From NCBI RefSeq assembly GCF_003171515.1, contig NC_089399.1, forward strand, positions 1,736,001 through 1,800,000: a stretch of 64,000 nt of DNA. The letters run 5' to 3'. The stretch's first letter is position 1. Each line of letters begins with the position of its first letter. The stretch is from Pyrenophora tritici-repentis (Eukaryota > Ascomycota > Dothideomycetes > Pleosporales > Pleosporaceae). Below are positions 1-10,599 of the stretch, piece by piece. Position numbers and translations under genes: made by a program. The notes beneath the pieces were generated by a model. The model was not told the origin of the DNA, did not search any database, and was given only the letters and a program-made list of their open reading frames with translations.

Positions 1-1314
1 ACAGTCTCAGGCCCACAGGGGGCAACCGCGAACATTGGTTTCAAGTATGGCGGTGAGACCTGCAACATGAATGTAGTCACGTCTTACATCCCAGTCACCT
101 TCAATGCTGCGCCGACACAGCTCACTATTCCCTTCTCTCGCTTCCCCGCTAGCTTCAACCAAGACTTCCTCCAGTCGTTCGTCATGACCAACTTCAATAC
201 TCCCGGCGCAATCTATCGTCTCCACTCTCTGGTCTTCACAGGGCCGACCGATAGCCCTGGTTGTGCGCTCTGCTCAGGAACTATCCTGAACACCTGCACG
301 TTTGTGTCCGAAGTCCCACGGACAAACCGACTCATTGGCCCAATGACGGACGAGGGAACTCTTGCCTCATACTCCGTCAGTAGCGATGGATCTCTCGACA
401 TGGGAACCAAGAGCGATGCGTACTGGTACTCTCAATTCGGCGCTTCCACATGCTACAATGCAAAGGGGCTGAATGCGACGGGTATTCAACTCTCCCTCGC
501 AGCTCCGGCAGGCACCACATTCCAGGTATCAATGCGCTGGCAGTTGGACGACATGTGCACCATAACGTCGCCTCCATCCTCGGTCCCCATCACTTCCTAC
601 GTGACATTCACCGGCGCAACCTCCTACCAAGTCGCGCAAATCCCTTTCTCCGACTTCCCCGGCATCAACTCCAGCCGCCTCGACAGCATCGCCCTCTCCG
701 GCTTTGACCCCGCCAAAGTCGACGTCAAAGTCGGCTGCATCAGCCTGACCTCCATCGCCGCCGCTCCCCCACCCCAAACATGCACCTGTCCCATTACCGC
801 CTGGCTAAACTACTGCACGTCCGGAACCGCCTCCCGCAACGCAAACGGCTACGTCCAAAGCGACGACGGCACTATGGAAACTGCGCCCGTCCTGTCCGAC
901 GGCGCGCTCGTCCTACAACCCAGTATCTCAGGCTCGTACTGGTACTCGCTGCAGAACTGCGCCGACCTTTCGAAATCTGAGTTCCTTGTCTTGAACGTCA
1001 CGGCTAAGACGGGTGCGACGTTCAATGTGCAGTTGCAGAGTGGTGGTACGGCATGTCCCGGCTCTGCGTTGATTCAGAGGCTAAGCGTGCCGAGTACGGC
1101 GTATGGCGCTATGAATGGTAGTCCGGTTACGCTGAGGATCCCGCTGAGAGATTACACGGCTATGAATATTAGTACGTTTTCGCTGAGGACGATTGATGCT
1201 GTTGCGTTGGAAGGATTCGGCGCGGAGACGAGCGAGTATCGGATTCATTGTGCGTATTTTAGTGGTGGTGGTGGTAGTAGTAGTGGTGGTGCAAGGAATG
1301 GTACTGTTGTGTAG
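1..1314 (+). CDS. Secreted protein with repeated beta-sandwich modules (5' end outside window)
   Basis: The frame is open from base 1 and stops at TAG 1312-1314, giving at least 437 residues; the first Met in the window (67) is internal, so the true start lies upstream. At least three similar modules of about 130 residues can be seen. They contain hydrophobic/Ser-Thr strands of the kind LNVTAKTGATFNVQL, an aromatic Y-W-Y-S motif seen twice (near residues 140 and 314) and paired cysteines. This resembles galactose-binding or CIA30-like jelly-roll modules attached to fungal surface or carbohydrate-active proteins. The C-terminus is a Gly/Ser tail without a clear GPI signal. No catalytic residues are recognisable. 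A role in carbohydrate binding at the cell surface is inference only. Confidence 0.7.
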   Translation, partial: TVSGPQGATANIGFKYGGETCNMNVVTSYIPVTFNAAPTQLTIPFSRFPASFNQDFLQSFVMTNFNTPGAIYRLHSLVFTGPTDSPGCALCSGTILNTCTFVSEVPRTNRLIGPMTDEGTLASYSVSSDGSLDMGTKSDAYWYSQFGASTCYNAKGLNATGIQLSLAAPAGTTFQVSMRWQLDDMCTITSPPSSVPITSYVTFTGATSYQVAQIPFSDFPGINSSRLDSIALSGFDPAKVDVKVGCISLTSIAAAPPPQTCTCPITAWLNYCTSGTASRNANGYVQSDDGTMETAPVLSDGALVLQPSISGSYWYSLQNCADLSKSEFLVLNVTAKTGATFNVQLQSGGTACPGSALIQRLSVPSTAYGAMNGSPVTLRIPLRDYTAMNISTFSLRTIDAVALEGFGAETSEYRIHCAYFSGGGGSSSGGARNGTVV

Positions 1315-2180
1315 GTATTTGGTAGCGGTTTTCTTGGGGTTTTTTTCGAAAATAGGTCATATCATATTTCATACTGTTATTTGACCATACTACTTCAATA
1401 ATAGCCTTGGTATTTGGGACGACAGATTGACAAGACTAAAATACGGGCTTAGCGGTTTGAAGGTTTATTGGAGAATTGGCGGCGGTCATGCATGATCTCA
1501 GTCACCGATCCTACCCGAATCTCGCCTCACTCGTAGTTGCCGTGATGTTCAGCCGAGATGGTCCTGCATGTATCAAATATTGGACTTTGCGCCTGCTTAT
1601 TCAAATGGTAGGTGGTATTTCGCGACTGTATGATTCACATAATCAATACGATATCCGAACACCCGGCGCGATCATGTGGTGTTCGTTCCTAGGTGTTCCG
1701 ACATGCGGCTAGTACCGTATGCAGCCCAATATAGTTACCTCCTTGCAGTCTACACCGTCGATCACCTGGGCAGTCTTGAGCAAAAACCTTCGGGCCCACC
1801 CTGCAAAGTCACTGTAGTCAATAGATGATACTCTTTTCGTGAACCGATTCTTTGCATACGCAGTGGCTTATGTCCGTCAGCCATGTAAATCGGCAATGTC
1901 TTCCTCATGTCTATTCTTAGCTTCATGTGGACGGGAGGTTCCACGTTGGCCATAGAAATTGCTATTGTAAGCTAAGTAGGCTAAGCTTTGAGCGCATCAT
2001 TGACAGCTTGCGAGTACGAGACGAATGGTTATGCTTGAGGAAAGGATGTGTACAGAGTTTCGGCGTCTTGGAAGCTGACATGACACCAGAACCTTGTTAA
2101 CGAGTATAAGTTCAAGGCTTCCCTTACGGGAAGATTCACATCAGCAGCAACGCCTTTGTTGCACTTTTCAAGACTTAGTT
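1315..2180. other. Intergenic region, no supported gene
   Basis: Codon-biased ORFs are absent; only short accidental frames occur. The end of this stretch must carry the promoter of the galactose oxidase gene. I see no repeat or RNA gene. Confidence 0.5.
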
Positions 2181-4254
2181 ATGAGCTTTAATACACGTCT
2201 GGTAGCGATTCCCGTCACAATTCTCGCCCTAGCGCTTTTGGCCGACTCTGCCTCTGTTGCTATCAGCCGTTCAGGATGGACGGCAACCTCGGACAGTTTC
2301 CAAGCTGATTATGAGCCTTCTAAAGCGCTTGATGGGGATGCAGCCACGTTCTGGCAATCCAAGTTTTTTCCAACGCCTGCCGACACTCTACCGCATTGGA
2401 TTGTTGTGGATATGAAAGAGTCCTATAACATCAACGCCATTAGCCTCCAGCAACGCCCGAGCGACAGCGCCAATGGCAGGATTGGGGGACACAGGATTGA
2501 AGTTAGTACCGACAACACAAGCTGGCAAGTCGCAGCTGTCGGCACTTACAACAATGATGCGACAACGAAGACCACTTCTTTCGTTGTGAGACGAGGACGA
2601 TATGTGAAAATTACAGCTACCTCGGAGGCTCAAAGTGCTGCAAACCAATTCACTACCATTGCTGAGATAAACATCTTCCAGGATACAGAATACACTCCGC
2701 CAGCAGCAGGCAAAGGCTCATGGGAGAAGACGGTGGATTTCCCGCTCGTACCAACAGCCGTATCATTGCTCCCCAACGGAAAAGTGCTGATGTGGTCGGC
2801 CTTTGCGAAGGATAGCTTTGGCGGATCGAGAGGCTTTACCCAAACAGGAACCTATGACCCTGCTACGGGCGAGTCATCTCAGCTTCAGGTATCCAATACA
2901 CAGCACGACATGTTCTGCCCAGGCATTTCTCTGGATTTTGACGGCCGTGTAGTCGTCACGGGAGGCAGTAACGCTGCAAAGACCAGCATCTATGACCCTT
3001 CTAGCGACACTTGGACAGCGGGAAGCGACATGCGGATTGCTCGGGGATATCAATCTACCACCACATGCTCCGACGGACGTATCTTCAACATCGGTGGCTC
3101 ATGGAGCGGGAACAGAGGCGGCAAGGATGGGGAGATATACAGCACTACCGAGAATACTTGGGCTCTGCTACAAAACGCTCTTGTCAGCCCTATGCTTACA
3201 GCTGATAGTGGAGGCGTATACCGTTCGGATAACCACGGTTGGCTCTTTGGGTAATTTCAACGCCTTTCCCAACCTCTACTTGTTTCCTGACCAACTACAG
3301 ATGGAAGAACCAGACTGTATTTCAAGCCGGTCCTTCAATTGCCATGAACTGGTACGAAACAGTCGGATCTGGAAGCACCACGGGTGCCGGTAATCGGCTG
3401 GATGATGGGCATGCGATGAACGGAAATGCAGTCATGTTCGACGCCACAGCTGGAAAGATACTCACCGCAGGTGGGGCGTCCGACTACGAGAACAGGTATG
3501 AATTCCAACCTGCCGATCTTGAGTTGCAACTGTTCTGACGTTGTTTTCTTTCAGTGATGGACGCACAAATGCCTACGTTATCACGATTGGTGCGCCGAAG
3601 ACAAACCCAACTGTCACTAAAACCGAGTCCATGGCATATGGGCGAGGCTTTGCGAATAGTGTTGTGCTACCCGACGGGACAGTCTTCGTCACTGGTGGGC
3701 AATCACGACTCCGGCCCTTCATCGACGACACGGCACAACTCACTCCGGAGCTATGGGATCCCACTACCGGGAAGTGGACGCAACTCAACCCTATGCGAAT
3801 TCCGAGGACATACCACTCAGTAGCCATCCTCATGCCGGATGCTACTGTATTCAGCGGCGGCGGTGGCTTGTGCGGTGGTTGCGGTGGTGTATCGGAGAGG
3901 AACCACTTCGACGCGGAAATCTTTGTGCCACCCTACCTACTCAACGACGACGGGACACGGCGGACACGTCCTGAAATAAGCACTGTAGCTTCTAGCGTCA
4001 GACTGGGCGAAATTCTGAGCATTTCGACGACGGGATCTGTCGCCAAATTCTCGCTTGTCAGATTTGGTACCGCTACCCATACCGTTAATACAGATCAGAG
4101 AAGGATCTCATTGGATTCATCAGGAAGTGACACGAGCTATACAGTGACAATTCCTGGCGACCCGGGAGTCGCACTTCCAGGTTACTGGCTGCTGTTCGCG
4201 ATCGACTCTGCTGGTACACCTAGTATAGGCAAGACGATCAAGGTAGTTCTGTAA
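2181..4254 (+). CDS. Galactose oxidase (copper radical oxidase, AA5) with N-terminal F5/8C (CBM32) domain
   Basis: This predicted secreted copper radical oxidase oxidises a primary alcohol (C6 of galactose in the family type) to an aldehyde with release of H2O2. Exons are 2181-3250, 3301-3495 and 3555-4254; both introns (50 and 59 bases) have GT-AG ends, and the joined frame gives 654 residues. The ATG at 2181 is preferred over an in-frame one upstream because it starts a signal peptide of about 24 residues. An F5/8 type C sandwich covers about residues 30-165, a Kelch-type propeller about 180-540, and a C-terminal DUF1929-like domain the rest. The known active-site set is present: Cys246 (MFCPGIS) and Tyr290 (RGYQS) for the thioether cofactor, Trp308 (GGSWSG), Tyr508-His509 (TYHS) and His597 (HTVNTDQRR). 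Spacing follows the Fusarium enzyme closely. Substrate could differ from galactose. Confidence 0.93.
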
Positions 4255-4663
4255 ATTTGGTTGGAGGATGTCTTAGACATACATAATACGTAATGTGTAT
4301 TACTTTTCTCTTTCATCCTGGGAGCCTATCTGACTTATGAACTCTATACGTTCTCAGAGACTTTAATATATGTCTGGTTCATGTTTGCGATCATAACCTC
4401 TTCGATTTTGCACTGATTCACAAGCATTTTGATTTATTTCACCAGGATGCTCATGTCTGGTCATGTTTCAACGGGATGAACAAGTTGATTGTTTCGCTTC
4501 ATTATGAATACACATTAAGAAAGGAACCGAAAGAAAATAGTCTCACAAGTTAGCCGTCTTACCCGAGCGTGCAACCTCAAGTCCATCTTCCGCAATGTCA
4601 AGAGGGATGCTTAGCATCGTTTCCTATCCGCAGCTTTCTCCAGTTCTTACTGCCGTGCAGCTC
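4255..4663. other. Convergent intergenic region
   Basis: This separates the 3' ends of the galactose oxidase and GMC oxidoreductase genes. It is AT-rich and should hold both 3' UTRs. I see nothing else in it. Confidence 0.5.
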
Positions 4664-6838
4664 TCATTGCTTGTTAGCGTTGATAATTCCAGCGGCAATC
4701 TTCTCTGCAAGCGCATCTAAACAAAGATTAGCAAACATCCATACAGAGACGCGTAAGCTTCTCATCGAAAAACTTACAAATTGTGCTAGTAGGGTGACCC
4801 GGCGGCAAGATTGGCAACGCACTCGCATCCACAACCCTCAAGCCCTGGACCCCATAAACCCTCGCCTGGGGATCGACCACTGCCATGCTGTCCTCTTTCT
4901 TGCCCATCTTACACGTGCAAGACGCATGCCAGATGGTCATCAGACTGTCTCTCACTACGGCCAAGATCTCCTCATCGCTATCTTTTTCCTTGCCGGGCCA
5001 GTATTCGTCGCCGATGACGACTTGCTGCATGGTCTCCGAGGCCCAGATCTGGCGCATGCGGCGGTAGAGGGCAATGGCGAGTTCTTGGTCGGCGCGCGAG
5101 GTGAGCCAGTTCGGGTTGATCAGAGGCGCGCTGGTCATGGAGGCCGATTGCAGGGTTACGTTGCCCCGGGAGGTGGGGGCCACGATGCCGCCGAGGATTG
5201 TGGCGTACTGCTTGCCATCAAGGGGTTGTTGGAGGGCGGGGAGGGAAAAGTCGCCGATGTAGCCGTTTCCGCTGATGAGCTATCGAGGGGTTAGCGGCTA
5301 GTATTCGCCCATTGTTATCATCGTTACCATCAAGGATGGTGAGAACTTACCTCAGCTTCTGGCCAATCGTCGGTGAATTGGTTCAAGGCTTCGACGGTGG
5401 ATTGAGAGAAGTTCTTGCGGAATTCTTCGGGCAGCTTTTCCCAGCCGAGGAATTCGACGACGTTGGATGAAAGAATGCCTTGGCCTTTCGTAATGTAGTC
5501 AGTCAGAGCATCGGCCAGCGCGACGGGGTTGTGAAGCGTGTTGTCGAGCGTGTTGAAGTTGACTTCGTAGGCTGGCCCGAACATAATGTGATCCCACATG
5601 TTCTGGCCGACGCCAGGGCGATCGGCAACCACGTCGATGTTGAACTTTTGCAACGTCTCCCTAGGACCAACACCCGATACCATGAGTAGCTGGGGGCTGT
5701 GAAAGGCGCCAGCCGAGACAATGACTTCCTTCGCGGCGTGAATGTCGTAGGTTATGCCTGCTGACTGAACTCTGACACCGGTCGATGTCTTGTTGCCATT
5801 GAATAGGATCTTTTGGGCTTGGGTGTTTGCGTACACGGCAAGCTTCTCGTTGTCGAGCGCTGTCCGGATGTATTCGTCCGATGCACTGCGTGTCTGATCC
5901 TTAGCGCGGATGAAGGTTTGGGTGTAGTGCGTTCCCATCAGTTTACCACTGTCGAATTGGCTTGTCTTCTTCAAGCCAAGGGCTAGAAGGGCCTTCTCCA
6001 TCCACGTCGAGAAGGGGGAAACATAATTCGAATACCCGATCTGGATAGGTCCTCCTGGGCTCTCAAAGGCGCTCTTTTCGTACTGGGTAGTGACATTGTC
6101 GCCGCGTATGGCATTGTTCGGTTCGGTGAAGCTGACTGCCTTCTTGAAGTAAGGTTCGAAGTTGGCGAACGTGTAACTGTCGTCGCCTACAGCGTCGGCC
6201 CAGGTTTGGTATGACCCTTCAGTACCTCTGGAGAAAAGATCAGTGGATGGTCTTTGTTGGCAAAGACAACTCTGCTTACCTGTGGTGGATTAAGAAGTTG
6301 AGCGCGGAACTGCATAAATCATTACGTTAGTGGAGTCTTCTGAAGGTCCCGACCAAGCGTATTCTTACGATCCACCCAGGCATTTTCCCTGGGTATAATG
6401 CACTCGTCTATTATCCGCGCCTGCTTGAGGTTCCGTCATCAACACCCAATCAACGATGGGATCAGAGTCCAGAGGATTGGCTCCAATCCCCACAATTCCA
6501 CCAGCAGGCGTTGAACCTAGAACAGGCTTTCCAATCTGGTAGTAAAGCCCAGCCTCAATGATCGCAACCGAGTAACCCGCTTCGACAAGGCGCACACCAA
6601 TCGCATTACCAGCGGTGCCACCACCCACGACAACATAATCATAAGTCTTCTCCACGCCAACAACGCCTTCTACAGAACCAAGTACACCTTGGACTAGCCC
6701 CTTACCGCTCAGTATTGAACTCAGCGATTCGAGAAAAGGGTTGACGAGGGAGTCTAGTATTGGGGCGGCATGAGTCTGGGGGAGGCTTAATGAAGCTGTC
6801 AAAAGTACAGTAACGAGCGGATGCTTTTGAAGATGCAT
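4664..6838 (-). CDS. GMC oxidoreductase (AA3-type FAD alcohol/aryl-alcohol/glucose oxidase or dehydrogenase)
   Basis: Secreted flavoenzyme of the glucose-methanol-choline family, oxidising alcohols or sugars. Exons on the minus strand are 6838-6369, 6309-6280, 6227-5351, 5279-4778 and 4716-4664. All four introns (59, 52, 71, 61 bases) have GT-AG ends and the joined frame gives 643 residues. The exon at 6309-6280 is only 30 bases. A start at 6856 is also possible, but 6838 gives a better signal peptide. The Rossmann FAD motif VVVGGGTAG lies near residues 69-77. GMC signature 2 appears as GAFHSPQLLMVSGVGP. The catalytic histidine is in WHASCTCKMG, and a second active-site His is in PPGHPTST near the C-terminus. 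The substrate cannot be read from sequence. H2O2 production next to a galactose oxidase gene suggests a lignocellulose or wall-oxidation context (inference). Confidence 0.92.
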
Positions 6839-7853
6839 GGTGATAACGAATGACACAGAACAGAATAAACGAGTGTGTTTAGCAAAAGGGTATCGCGCGA
6901 TGAATTATTACCAAGGAAGACCTGAGGGTATAAGAGAGAGTATCGCAACAGATACGGACGTACGCACGGCTCGGCCTTGTTGCGGATTTATTCGTTCTGC
7001 TTTCGTCGCCAGCCGAAATGGATCCCTGACATGACGAAATAGATCAGCACTCTAGCTGGTCAAACCCCTGACCGGGCCGAATAAGTACCCCATCTTTTTT
7101 GCCGGCACTTTGATTATTTTCCGAAAACGCGAGCCCCTTGCATTCTTCAAATTGCGATTGGCGATGTTTCATCCAAAGTGTGCGATGACATGGATACAAC
7201 CCGAGATTGTGTACGAAGATCAAACGGTACATTTGGATGAGTGCCGCGGTTCTCTTTGGAGGTCTTGTAAAATCCGAGGTAAAGGCGCGAACACAACGAT
7301 GAAGATAACGTCTCTCACTCTTTGTGACCATCGTCCTAGTCCTGGAGACTAACGGTGGCGGTTGTTTGTTCTTCGTTTGGTCACTGGAATCGAGGACTCC
7401 ATGATGCTCGTTCCCCCTCAAACCTGTGTGGAAAGACACGCGAACTCGCTACGATCAACCGGCACCCTAGAAAGGTCCACTCGTTGAGTGATTTCTTTCG
7501 TCCGGTTGGGGGAAAGCTGAAGAGTGCGGCGTACTTGGAGCTAAGCGAGCAAGTATCTAGATCCTTTGCGTTTCGATCGTCACTGCGCCACTTCGATGCC
7601 CTTAACCTAGTAGAAAGACGGCTACAGATGCGCGTATGCGAACTGCGGAGAAAGGAACCTATCCAGTGTTAGGTACAGTTACACTAGGGAAACAAAAATG
7701 AAAAGTATAACGTATTCTATCATCGAGTGGATCAACTCATCGAGTGGATCAATTTCTGCCAAGACTACCTACTCCCTCATTAGCACGATATGTCTCAACA
7801 ATAAAACGCGCATTTATTTAACTAAGAAAGTAGAATTAAGTTTACTCTTTCTA
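6839..7853. other. Intergenic region and border of the repeat compartment
   Basis: Bases 6839-7670 have normal composition but no ORF with convincing protein features. A 17-base unit (catcgagtggatcaact) occurs twice in tandem at 7721-7754. From about 7,675 the composition changes to TA-rich, RIP-like sequence. Confidence 0.5.
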
Positions 7854-7957
7854 ACATAGTTGACAAGCGAGTCGGTCAGGCAAGCGAATCGGTCACCCCA
7901 CCAACCTTTGCAACTTCAAAGCGACGCATTTCAACAACGCGATAATATTATTACTAG
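7854..7957 (-). mobile_element. Terminal fragment of a pogo/Fot1-like transposon
   Basis: After a TA, the sequence matches the 3' end of the intact pogo element at 23657-25507 read in reverse: paired motifs of the type gacaagcgagtcggtca, then caccccaccaac and cttcaaagcga...acaacgcgataatattatt. An LTR-A copy cuts it at 7958. The expected continuation of the element is not found directly after that LTR. Confidence 0.75.
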
Positions 7958-8148
7958 TGTGGTTGTTGGGATGACACCGATCAGATTCGCTCAAGAGTGG
8001 GATTATTGATTGCTCTAAGGATTATAAAGATCAGAGGGCTAGTCCGGTATTCGTACATGATGGATCAGTCCTTTGGCACGGATCCGGAGTCTCAAAGATC
8101 CGATCACGTGATCATCCGACGTCCAACATCAAGTCCATTTCCGCGACA
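7958..8148 (-). repeat. Diverged solo LTR of the copia-A family
   Basis: Most of the 196-bp LTR-A is present with several substitutions. Unlike the other copies it ends in TG...CA form (tgtggttg at the left). The flanks actag and atctt do not form a TSD. Bases 8149-8279 after it hold no recognisable feature. Confidence 0.8.
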
Positions 8149-8279
8149 ATCTTCTTTATAGGGATCTCTGTCTATAAGTTTATCTAATAATAGCTCCCTA
8201 GATAGAACTATTTTACATTTTTTAAATAGTTCTCCTATTAGGTAGTCCTTAAGCTTAGTTTAACATATTAGTAGAGGTA

Positions 8280-8533
8280 GCAGCTGTCACGGTAACCACC
8301 GTGGTCCCCTTGACACTCCTGCCTCTGACCCATGCGCTCCTGCTCTTAACCCGTACGCTCCTGCCTCCAATCCGCACACTCCTATCGCAACAGTGCAATG
8401 TCACCCACCTAGGCAGACATCCGAAAACTAGTAGCTTAGGCAGCGGAAACCGGACACCGGGCTCATAACTGTCGAAACGCAAAAGACTAATCTTTGAGCG
8501 TTCCGGCTAAAGAATATATATATTTCTGCGACA
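8280..8533 (-). mobile_element. Partial TRIM-H element: 64-bp LTR, tRNA-Met half PBS, GC-rich noncoding body
   Basis: The LTR (8470-8533) begins TGTCG and ends CGACA. On the minus strand it is followed directly by gttatgagcccgg (8469-8457), complementary to the anticodon arm of initiator tRNA-Met. The GC-rich body to about 8280 has no coding sequence, and I cannot find a second LTR to its left. Two more copies of this LTR lie at 17888-17952 and 38874-38938. Confidence 0.65.
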
Positions 8534-10403
8534 GCTACTAATAGTCTAGCCTACTATCGTATATTTAGCGAAGATAGGGAGTTCAACACAAGGTTTGTGT
8601 ATGCGAGAGGTAATTAGGTTAAGGCCCTAGGAGCCTATGCGGGCCCGACATTAGGAAACGCTAGGGGAGTGTAATAGCTAGCTTAACACTCCCTCTAGCT
8701 AATCGTAAATAGCTAGCTAAGTATAGATTAATAGGGTATATAAGCTTAGTACAGGCACGTATAGGGATGACGGGGACAGAAAGAGAAGGAGAGAAGATAA
8801 AGCTAGTAACGAAGTAGCTGAAAACAAAGCGGCTTAAGAAGCTAAGAGCACCTAGCGAGTAGAAGTACTTTTACTAAGGCCTAAACACCTTTCTAGGCAA
8901 AGGCCTAGATAGTACGATAGTAGTAAAGGATAAGAAGGGGTTATTTAGCGTAGTAAACAAGTGCGCTAAGTTGCTTTTAGATAATATTCTCTTAGAAGTA
9001 GTAGGCGCACTTAGTAGCTGCGAGTATAAGAAGCGAGCTATAGGTATAGTGTAGAAAGAGCAGCTAAGTAATATTTAGAAGAATAAGATAGGTATACCTA
9101 TTAAAGTCGTGACAAGAGTAAAGCTAAAGCCGAGCGAAGCTTCGAAAGAGAAGAGACACTCTAAGGTAAATAGTATATATAAGCGTAAGGGGCAGAAGGT
9201 AGAACCTATAGATAACTTAGGATAAGTACTATTAAAAGTTAAAAGCTGCTTAGACTAGAAGAAGAAGGCTAAAGCTGAGCAAGTGCCTAACGCTAACTAT
9301 GTCTAAGCACCTTTCGCTTAATACTTTAAGCCTCGCTATGCAGATTTCCTAAGGGGTACGAGAGTTACGCTTAAATAGCTTAAGGAAATAAAGATATTAC
9401 TAGATCTTTAGCCTAGGGAGCGACAGCTACTTAAAGAGCTCTTATTCTAGAGGGAAGCTGCCCTAGTATAAGACTTCTAAGAGTTAAGTAGAGTAAGTAG
9501 AAAGGTTATTCTACTAGGTATGTACTACTATATAGCTTAGCACCTGTCAGATTGTGATGGGTTATCAAAGACGGGGATAGTAGTATAATAATATGATGGG
9601 GATCGATTGTATTGTTCTGGTCTGATGTCGTGTTGTTCTGTTGTCCAACGCTGTTCGATCAGTTGGGTCGCGGTGGATTGTGCGTGCTGACTAATTTAAC
9701 TGATCCACAGAATCCACAGCTCCGAACACCCGGATTTTGTCCACCACCCAAAATATGCCCATATTCTGACAGCACCTTTTAAACATAGATTAAGATCTAG
9801 CAGATATTAAGAGAGTAGGTACAACTATCTCTAGATATAAGTTAGATTTCTGCTACGCATGTATAATTATTATTAAGTATTGTATTAATAAATATAGAGA
9901 TATATAATACAACACTAGCACTGTAGTATAGCTACTACCTAGCGGACCTCTTATTTTTAGATAAGCCCTTAGATAACTGCTACTCGGAAGAGTTATAACA
10001 GCTTATAGTATAGATCCTTTTTAGGAAGAGGCTAGAGCATCTTAATAAAGTAGAATTTTAGAAGTTTAAGTAAAAAGCCCTCTAAATAATAGTTAGGGAG
10101 CGCCACCTCTTTATACTACTAAGTAGAGGACGACTATTACGTAGAGTAGTAGATAACCTAGCCTAATAGTAGGAGATTATTAGAGAGCTCTACGATAACT
10201 CTAGGCACTACGGCAAAGAAGGAACTTAGTAGAAAGTTTAGACCTGCTACTACTAGAAGGGATAGTACGAGCAAGTTAAGAAGTACGTTTAATCCTATTC
10301 TAAATACTAGTTGCACGCGTTAGTAATAGTACAAGAAGTACTTTAGCCTACGGAACCCCCTTCTTTGCTATTTAGCTAGATTATAATTAATGTTCTTTAT
10401 ATA
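8534..10403 (+). mobile_element. RIP-degraded Ty3/gypsy relic (pol, integrase zinc finger)
   Basis: Conceptual translation on the plus strand, broken by many TAG/TAA, gives gypsy-like pol. Around 9330-9520 the text resembles the segment before reverse transcriptase (PRERQLLKELLF, then an ELSRVS motif). Around 10185-10330 an H2C2 integrase finger reads like HYGKEGT...YEQVKKYV. Most of the reverse transcriptase is missing. A solo LTR (9545-9771) interrupts the relic, and it ends at the LTR-A copy at 10404, after which the integrase does not continue. Confidence 0.7.
9545..9771. repeat. Solo LTR (227 bp), TSD gcacc
   Basis: It starts TGTCAGA and ends TCTGACA (7-base inverted ends) and is flanked by gcacc on both sides (9540-9544, 9772-9776). 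It is not RIP-altered, in contrast to its surroundings. No internal region remains. The starting bases resemble those of the copia-B LTR but the body is different. Confidence 0.88.
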
Positions 10404-10599
10404 TATGATAGTTGGGATGACACCGATCAGATTCGTTCAAGAGTGGGATCATTGATTGCTCTAAGGATCAGAAAGATCAGACGGCTGGTCCGGTATTTGT
10501 ACATGATGGATCAGTCCCTTGGCACGGATCCGGAGTCTCAAAGACCCGATCCGATCACGTGATCATCCGACGTCCAACATCAAGTCCATTTCCGCGACA
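10404..10599 (-). repeat. Copia-A solo LTR L1 (rearrangement breakpoint)
   Basis: Full 196-bp copy in reverse orientation. The flanks are atata (left) and gaacg (right), so it has no TSD of its own. The right flank is the reverse complement of the right flank of L2 at 14428 (cgttc). See findings. Confidence 0.93.

Noticed and set aside
4569..5294. 241-residue plus-strand ORF
   Set aside because: It is the shadow of the last exons of the GMC oxidoreductase; the minus strand carries the motifs and introns.
7044..7672. Overlapping ORFs of 131 and 105 codons on opposite strands
   Set aside because: No signal peptide, domain, intron-exon pattern or codon bias supports either; they overlap each other at the edge of the repeat tract.
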